36,427 nucleotides of DNA from Myxococcales bacterium (GTDB lineage Bacteria > Myxococcota_A > Bradymonadia > UBA7976 > UBA1532). The position numbers were made by a program, and so were the translations under genes. The DNA lies in contig PCCS01000047.1 of assembly GCA_002731825.1 (NCBI GenBank), forward strand, positions 1 through 36,427. Direction: 5' to 3'. The notes beneath the pieces are model-generated. The model was not told the origin of the DNA. It did not search any database and saw nothing but the letters and a program-made list of their open reading frames with translations. Positions 33,317-36,427 of this stretch are shown in pieces (position 1 is the first letter of the stretch; the number at the start of each line of letters is the position of its first letter).

Positions 33317-35779
33317 ATGAATCGAATCTTTATATGCGCAATGGTCCTCATGTGTCTCATGGCCTGCGACGACGGGACTGAGTCTATGGGACCCCTAGAT
33401 CCGGATGTGGCCCGAATTGACGGCAATGGCCCGCTAGATATGGGTGCAATCGAATCTGATGCACAGCAGACTGACGCTATCCAAGACACGGATTCAGCGG
33501 TTGATGCCACAATCCCAGCCCCGCCAGAACAACCTATGGCCACCAATACATTGGACCCCATCGCGGTGACCACATGGATGCGAGGACTACCTCCCAGTGA
33601 CAGCGATCCGCTTTTTGACAAATATGAATTGGGCCAAGTGAACTACCCCGAGGCAAACAATGTCGGTGATGGAGACGGTGTGCGATGGTTTACTCAGGAG
33701 AGCGACGAAGATGGCACCTTATCTCGCTTCGGAATTACTCGAGGATATGCTGTCGCTCAAATCGAGACACAGCCCTTTGAACGAATTGTGATTCGAGCCG
33801 ATCGGGTCAGCCAAATCTGGACACCGCTGAGTGTACAGCCCGGTGACTTCTACGGCTCTGGTCGTTCTCTAGCCCCTATTCTACACGGGGGCGACAAACT
33901 GACCGTGGCCGTCTTAGCAGACCCACGACGAGGCCTACCTAGGCTGAGATTCTATAAAACGACTGACGAAATCACCTTTAATCTGGACGATATTACGCGA
34001 CCGGATCTCTTAGCCGGCGATGACGAAGTGCTCCCAATCGGTGTACCCATCTTAAACCTCTTACCCAAAACTCTAACCAACGTGCGCGCCCGTGTCGTCG
34101 AGAATAACTGGGTCTCTGAGACAACGATTACCCTCCCGGGCCTTATCCCAGGCAGCGTCAGTCACCTGGCATTTGAAATCGCACCAAAAGCAGATTGGCC
34201 AGAACCGGGTACCGAGATTGAGTTCACCTTAGAGGTCCTCGCCGACGGCTTGGTCAATGGCTATCAGCGCACGATCACGCTCACAACCATCGACCCAAAC
34301 GAAACGCACCAACGAAGTTTCATCTCACCTGTCGATGGGTCCGTTCAATATTACGGTGTAAGACCGCCATCTGGATTTAATCCAGACCGGACCTATGCCG
34401 CTGTGTTGTCGTTACATGGTGCAAGCGTGGAGGCCATCGGACAAGCCCGTGCATATTCTGCCAAGCAATGGGCTTACATCATCGCACCAACCAATCGCAG
34501 ACCCTTTGGATTTGATTGGGAAGAATGGGGTCGTCTCAATGCGCTGGCCTCTTTAGACAACGCGATGAACCGCTACGATATCAATCCGAGTAAAGTATAC
34601 CTTACTGGGCACTCCATGGGCGGTCATGGAACCTGGCATGTCGGCGTCACAACGCCTGGCCGCTTTGCAACATTGGGTCCAAGCGCCGGTTGGGAGTCTT
34701 TTTACAGCTATGGCGGTAGCCGACGTCCCAACGGGCCGGTCGCGCGGTCACGCGCCCATTCGGACACGCTCAATTACCTGTCAAACATTGCCGATCGCGG
34801 AATCTATATCATTCACGGTGATGCCGACGACAACGTCCCGATCTCCGAAGGTCGTAATATGTACCAAGCGGCTATGATGCATACCCTGGACATAGAAATG
34901 CATGAACAACCAGGCGCTGGCCATTGGTGGGACGGAGAGGCTGCGGCAGGAGCCGACTGTGTCGACTGGCCTCCCCTATTCCAATTCATGAAAAGAAGAC
35001 AGCTCGATCCATGGGAGAGTGACTTCGTATTTCGGAGTCCAAGCGCGTCATACAGTTCAAAGCATAGCTTTATCGAGCTTCTATCCAGTATTTCGCCAGA
35101 CGAAGACCTAGTGGTAGAGGCAAACTCTGTCGGCACACGGCTTGAGGTGACAACACAGAATGTGCGGTCCATGCGATTCGATCGCATGGGCCTGGGCGAG
35201 GCCGGTATAGAGGAACTCAATGTTAATGGAGTCGCTGTCGAGCTCACGGATAGTGATGTGATTTGGGGTCCTGAAAACGGGAAAAGGCCTGGTCAGCATG
35301 GCCCCTTTAATGAAGCCTTCAGGCGACCCTTTTGCTACATATACGACAGCGATGAAGGGCAAGATGCCAGAACGGCTGCGTTCTACAGCACCTATTGGGC
35401 CTTGATCGGTAACGGTCAATCTTGTGGGCTGGAGGCCAGTGAACTCAGCGATGACGGCCTCTCTGGACGAAATCTGATTCGCCTGGGCGATACGGCGTTG
35501 GATATTCCCCAAGAGATCTTTCAATGGAACGAAGACGGGATCATTTTTGACGGTAACCAACAACCCAATTCCGCACTGGTTTTTGTCTACCCTGAGGGCG
35601 ATGGTTTATCTGCGGGATTGGTCGCGCCGGAGCCAGTAAAACACTATTTGCGCCAGGTGGTCCCATTCAGCTCTCGAAGTGGCTTGCCAGACTATCTGAT
35701 CTTTGGCGAAAATGGGGCCAGCCTCATTGGCCATTTTGGGAGCGAATGGAATTTTGACCCCGCCTATGCACGCCCTTAG
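33317..35779 (+). CDS. Alpha/beta-hydrolase (prolyl oligopeptidase-like) lipoprotein
   Basis: An 820-residue protein. ATG 33317 has TTGGAG 6 nt upstream; a TTG at 33305 is inside that site and less likely. The signal ends 'LMCLMAC' with a lipidated Cys and an Asp-rich linker to about residue 70. The region 80-330 is beta-rich. An alpha/beta-hydrolase domain follows, with nucleophile Ser433 in 'GHSMGGHG', acid among Asp502-505 in 'HGDADDNVP' and His536 in 'GAGHWWDG'. It resembles exported esterases of the prolyl-oligopeptidase/PHB-depolymerase-like group. The last 240 residues form an extra domain ('FVFRSPSASYSSKH'), often a beta-rich accessory. The substrate is unknown. Confidence 0.88.
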   Translation: MNRIFICAMVLMCLMACDDGTESMGPLDPDVARIDGNGPLDMGAIESDAQQTDAIQDTDSAVDATIPAPPEQPMATNTLDPIAVTTWMRGLPPSDSDPLFDKYELGQVNYPEANNVGDGDGVRWFTQESDEDGTLSRFGITRGYAVAQIETQPFERIVIRADRVSQIWTPLSVQPGDFYGSGRSLAPILHGGDKLTVAVLADPRRGLPRLRFYKTTDEITFNLDDITRPDLLAGDDEVLPIGVPILNLLPKTLTNVRARVVENNWVSETTITLPGLIPGSVSHLAFEIAPKADWPEPGTEIEFTLEVLADGLVNGYQRTITLTTIDPNETHQRSFISPVDGSVQYYGVRPPSGFNPDRTYAAVLSLHGASVEAIGQARAYSAKQWAYIIAPTNRRPFGFDWEEWGRLNALASLDNAMNRYDINPSKVYLTGHSMGGHGTWHVGVTTPGRFATLGPSAGWESFYSYGGSRRPNGPVARSRAHSDTLNYLSNIADRGIYIIHGDADDNVPISEGRNMYQAAMMHTLDIEMHEQPGAGHWWDGEAAAGADCVDWPPLFQFMKRRQLDPWESDFVFRSPSASYSSKHSFIELLSSISPDEDLVVEANSVGTRLEVTTQNVRSMRFDRMGLGEAGIEELNVNGVAVELTDSDVIWGPENGKRPGQHGPFNEAFRRPFCYIYDSDEGQDARTAAFYSTYWALIGNGQSCGLEASELSDDGLSGRNLIRLGDTALDIPQEIFQWNEDGIIFDGNQQPNSALVFVYPEGDGLSAGLVAPEPVKHYLRQVVPFSSRSGLPDYLIFGENGASLIGHFGSEWNFDPAYARP

Positions 35780-35810
35780 CCCCAAAGATTTAAGATTGCA
35801 AAAACTGGGA

Positions 35811-35840
35811 CTGGACATCTGAATCATCATCGTCCAGATT
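35811..35840 (+). terminator. Weak hairpin after the esterase gene
   Basis: CTGGAC (35811-35816) and GTCCAG (35832-35837) can pair around a 15-nt loop, followed only by ATTT. This is a weak terminator candidate, or an operator-like inverted repeat before the next gene. Confidence 0.3.
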
Positions 35841-35873
35841 TGCCCTTAAACAGAGGACGTCAGGAGTTATACA

Positions 35874-36427
35874 ATGAGCGGTCAAATCGCAATCTATCGC
35901 CTCGCGCGCGAACTCGGGAAAAAATCCACCGACTTGGTTAAAGAGCTCAATGCGAGCGACCTTTCATTCACGGTGAAATCGCATATGAGTTTCGTATCCC
36001 AGGCAGATGCTGAACAGATCCGTGGTCTATACAAACCCGCTGCAAAGAATCCTGCTGCAAAGAAACCTGCTGCAAGGAAAGCCGCTCCAGCTAAGAAAGC
36101 CGCTCCAGCTAAGAAAGCCGCTCCAGTTAAGAAAGCCGCTCCAGTTAAGAAAGCCGCTCCAGCTAAGAAAGCTGCTCCAAAGAAGGCCGCTCCAGCTAAG
36201 AAAGCCGCTCCAGCTAAGAAAGCTGCTCCAAAAAAGGCCGCTCCAGCTAAGAAAGCTGCTCCAAAGAAAGCCGCTCCAGCTAAGAAAGCCGCTCCAGCTA
36301 AGAAAGCTGCTCCAAAGAAAGCCGCTCCAGCTAAGAAGGCCGCTCCAAAGAAGGCCGCTCCAAAGAAGGCCGCTCCAAAGAAGGCCGCTCCAAAGAAGTC
36401 TGCAGTGAGTCAAACACGTAATTCGAA
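35874..36427 (+). CDS. IF2_N-domain protein with histone H1-like Lys/Ala/Pro tail, 3' truncated
   Basis: The frame starts at ATG 35874, with AGGAG 7 nt upstream, and stays open to the window end (184 codons). Residues 1-53 match the IF-2 N-terminal domain: 'IYRLARELGKKSTDLVKEL' and 'VKSHMSFVSQADAEQIR'. From residue 54 to about 173 the chain is Ala-Ala-Pro-(Ala/Val)-Lys-Lys and Ala-Ala-Pro-Lys-Lys repeats, like bacterial histone H1-like/AlgP tails. It then continues 'SAVSQTRNS' at the edge. True IF-2 also has a charged linker after this domain, but the preceding gene is not nusA and the tail is unusually H1-like. I favour a DNA/RNA-binding, nucleoid-type protein, with infB as the alternative. 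Confidence 0.8.
   Translation, partial: MSGQIAIYRLARELGKKSTDLVKELNASDLSFTVKSHMSFVSQADAEQIRGLYKPAAKNPAAKKPAARKAAPAKKAAPAKKAAPVKKAAPVKKAAPAKKAAPKKAAPAKKAAPAKKAAPKKAAPAKKAAPKKAAPAKKAAPAKKAAPKKAAPAKKAAPKKAAPKKAAPKKAAPKKSAVSQTRNS
36081..36399 (+). repeat. Coding tandem repeat, alternating 18-bp and 15-bp units
   Basis: Units GCTCCAGCTAAGAAAGCC (18 bp) and GCTCCAAAGAAGGCC (15 bp) alternate in a partly ordered way. The unit order long-long-short-long-short appears twice in succession before ending in a run of short units. All are in frame. Long false ORFs appear in other frames because of the low complexity. Confidence 0.85.

Noticed and set aside
36007-36413. Open frames on both strands over the terminal repeat (Leu/Arg/Gln-rich and Trp/Ser-rich)
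   Set aside because: They are low-complexity shadows; the frame from 35874 has a ribosome-binding site and an IF2_N domain.

Overview
The window looks like a bacterial chromosome segment (possibly a whole contig) from a Gram-negative, probably deltaproteobacterial or Myxococcota-type organism such as the Bradymonadales. The taxonomic guess is inference. It rests on moderate GC, many lipobox proteins with acidic or glycine-rich linkers and cysteine-rich extracellular modules, multiheme cytochromes with TPRs, and an IF2_N/histone H1-like protein. No rRNA, tRNA, CRISPR array, insertion sequence or phage gene was found. Both window ends lie in or next to tandem repeats, as if an assembly broke there.

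Left part (1-9370): a truncated Gly/Ala-stalk cysteine-rich surface protein; an LPP20-like lipoprotein; a Lon-substrate-domain protein and a gamma-carbonic anhydrase-like protein on the minus strand; htpG (Hsp90); a eukaryote-like glutamine-dependent asparagine synthetase with an altered ATP-site motif; a TetR regulator with two operator copies, overlapping a diiron fatty-acid hydroxylase; and a putative outer-membrane protein.

Centre (9540-22147): an octaheme cytochrome c/TPR lipoprotein, then a long, tightly overlapping operon for an Mrp/Mbh-type cation/proton antiporter (E, F, G, fused MbhD-MbhE, B, C and three D-type proton-channel subunits plus a 2-TM protein). Its last gene, starting about 2 nt after the antiporter, encodes a monoheme, FG-GAP/VCBS and TPR lipoprotein. 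The order E-F-G-(MbhDE)-B-C-D matches the ion-translocating half of archaeal membrane-bound hydrogenase, but no hydrogenase or NADH module is present. A redox-linked or cytochrome-associated ion pump is the most interesting hypothesis in the window.

Right part (22410-36427): a thioredoxin-like lipoprotein with a strong terminator; an Mpo1/DUF962 protein; a secreted PHP/CehA-type metallohydrolase lipoprotein; a GntR/FadR-family regulator with two 15-bp palindromes and a near-leaderless start; a small membrane protein; a 931-aa lipoprotein made of about eleven cysteine modules, translationally coupled to another lipoprotein; an ALDH7-type aldehyde dehydrogenase; an alpha/beta-hydrolase lipoprotein; and the start of a protein joining an IF-2 N-terminal domain to a lysine/alanine/proline repeat tail.
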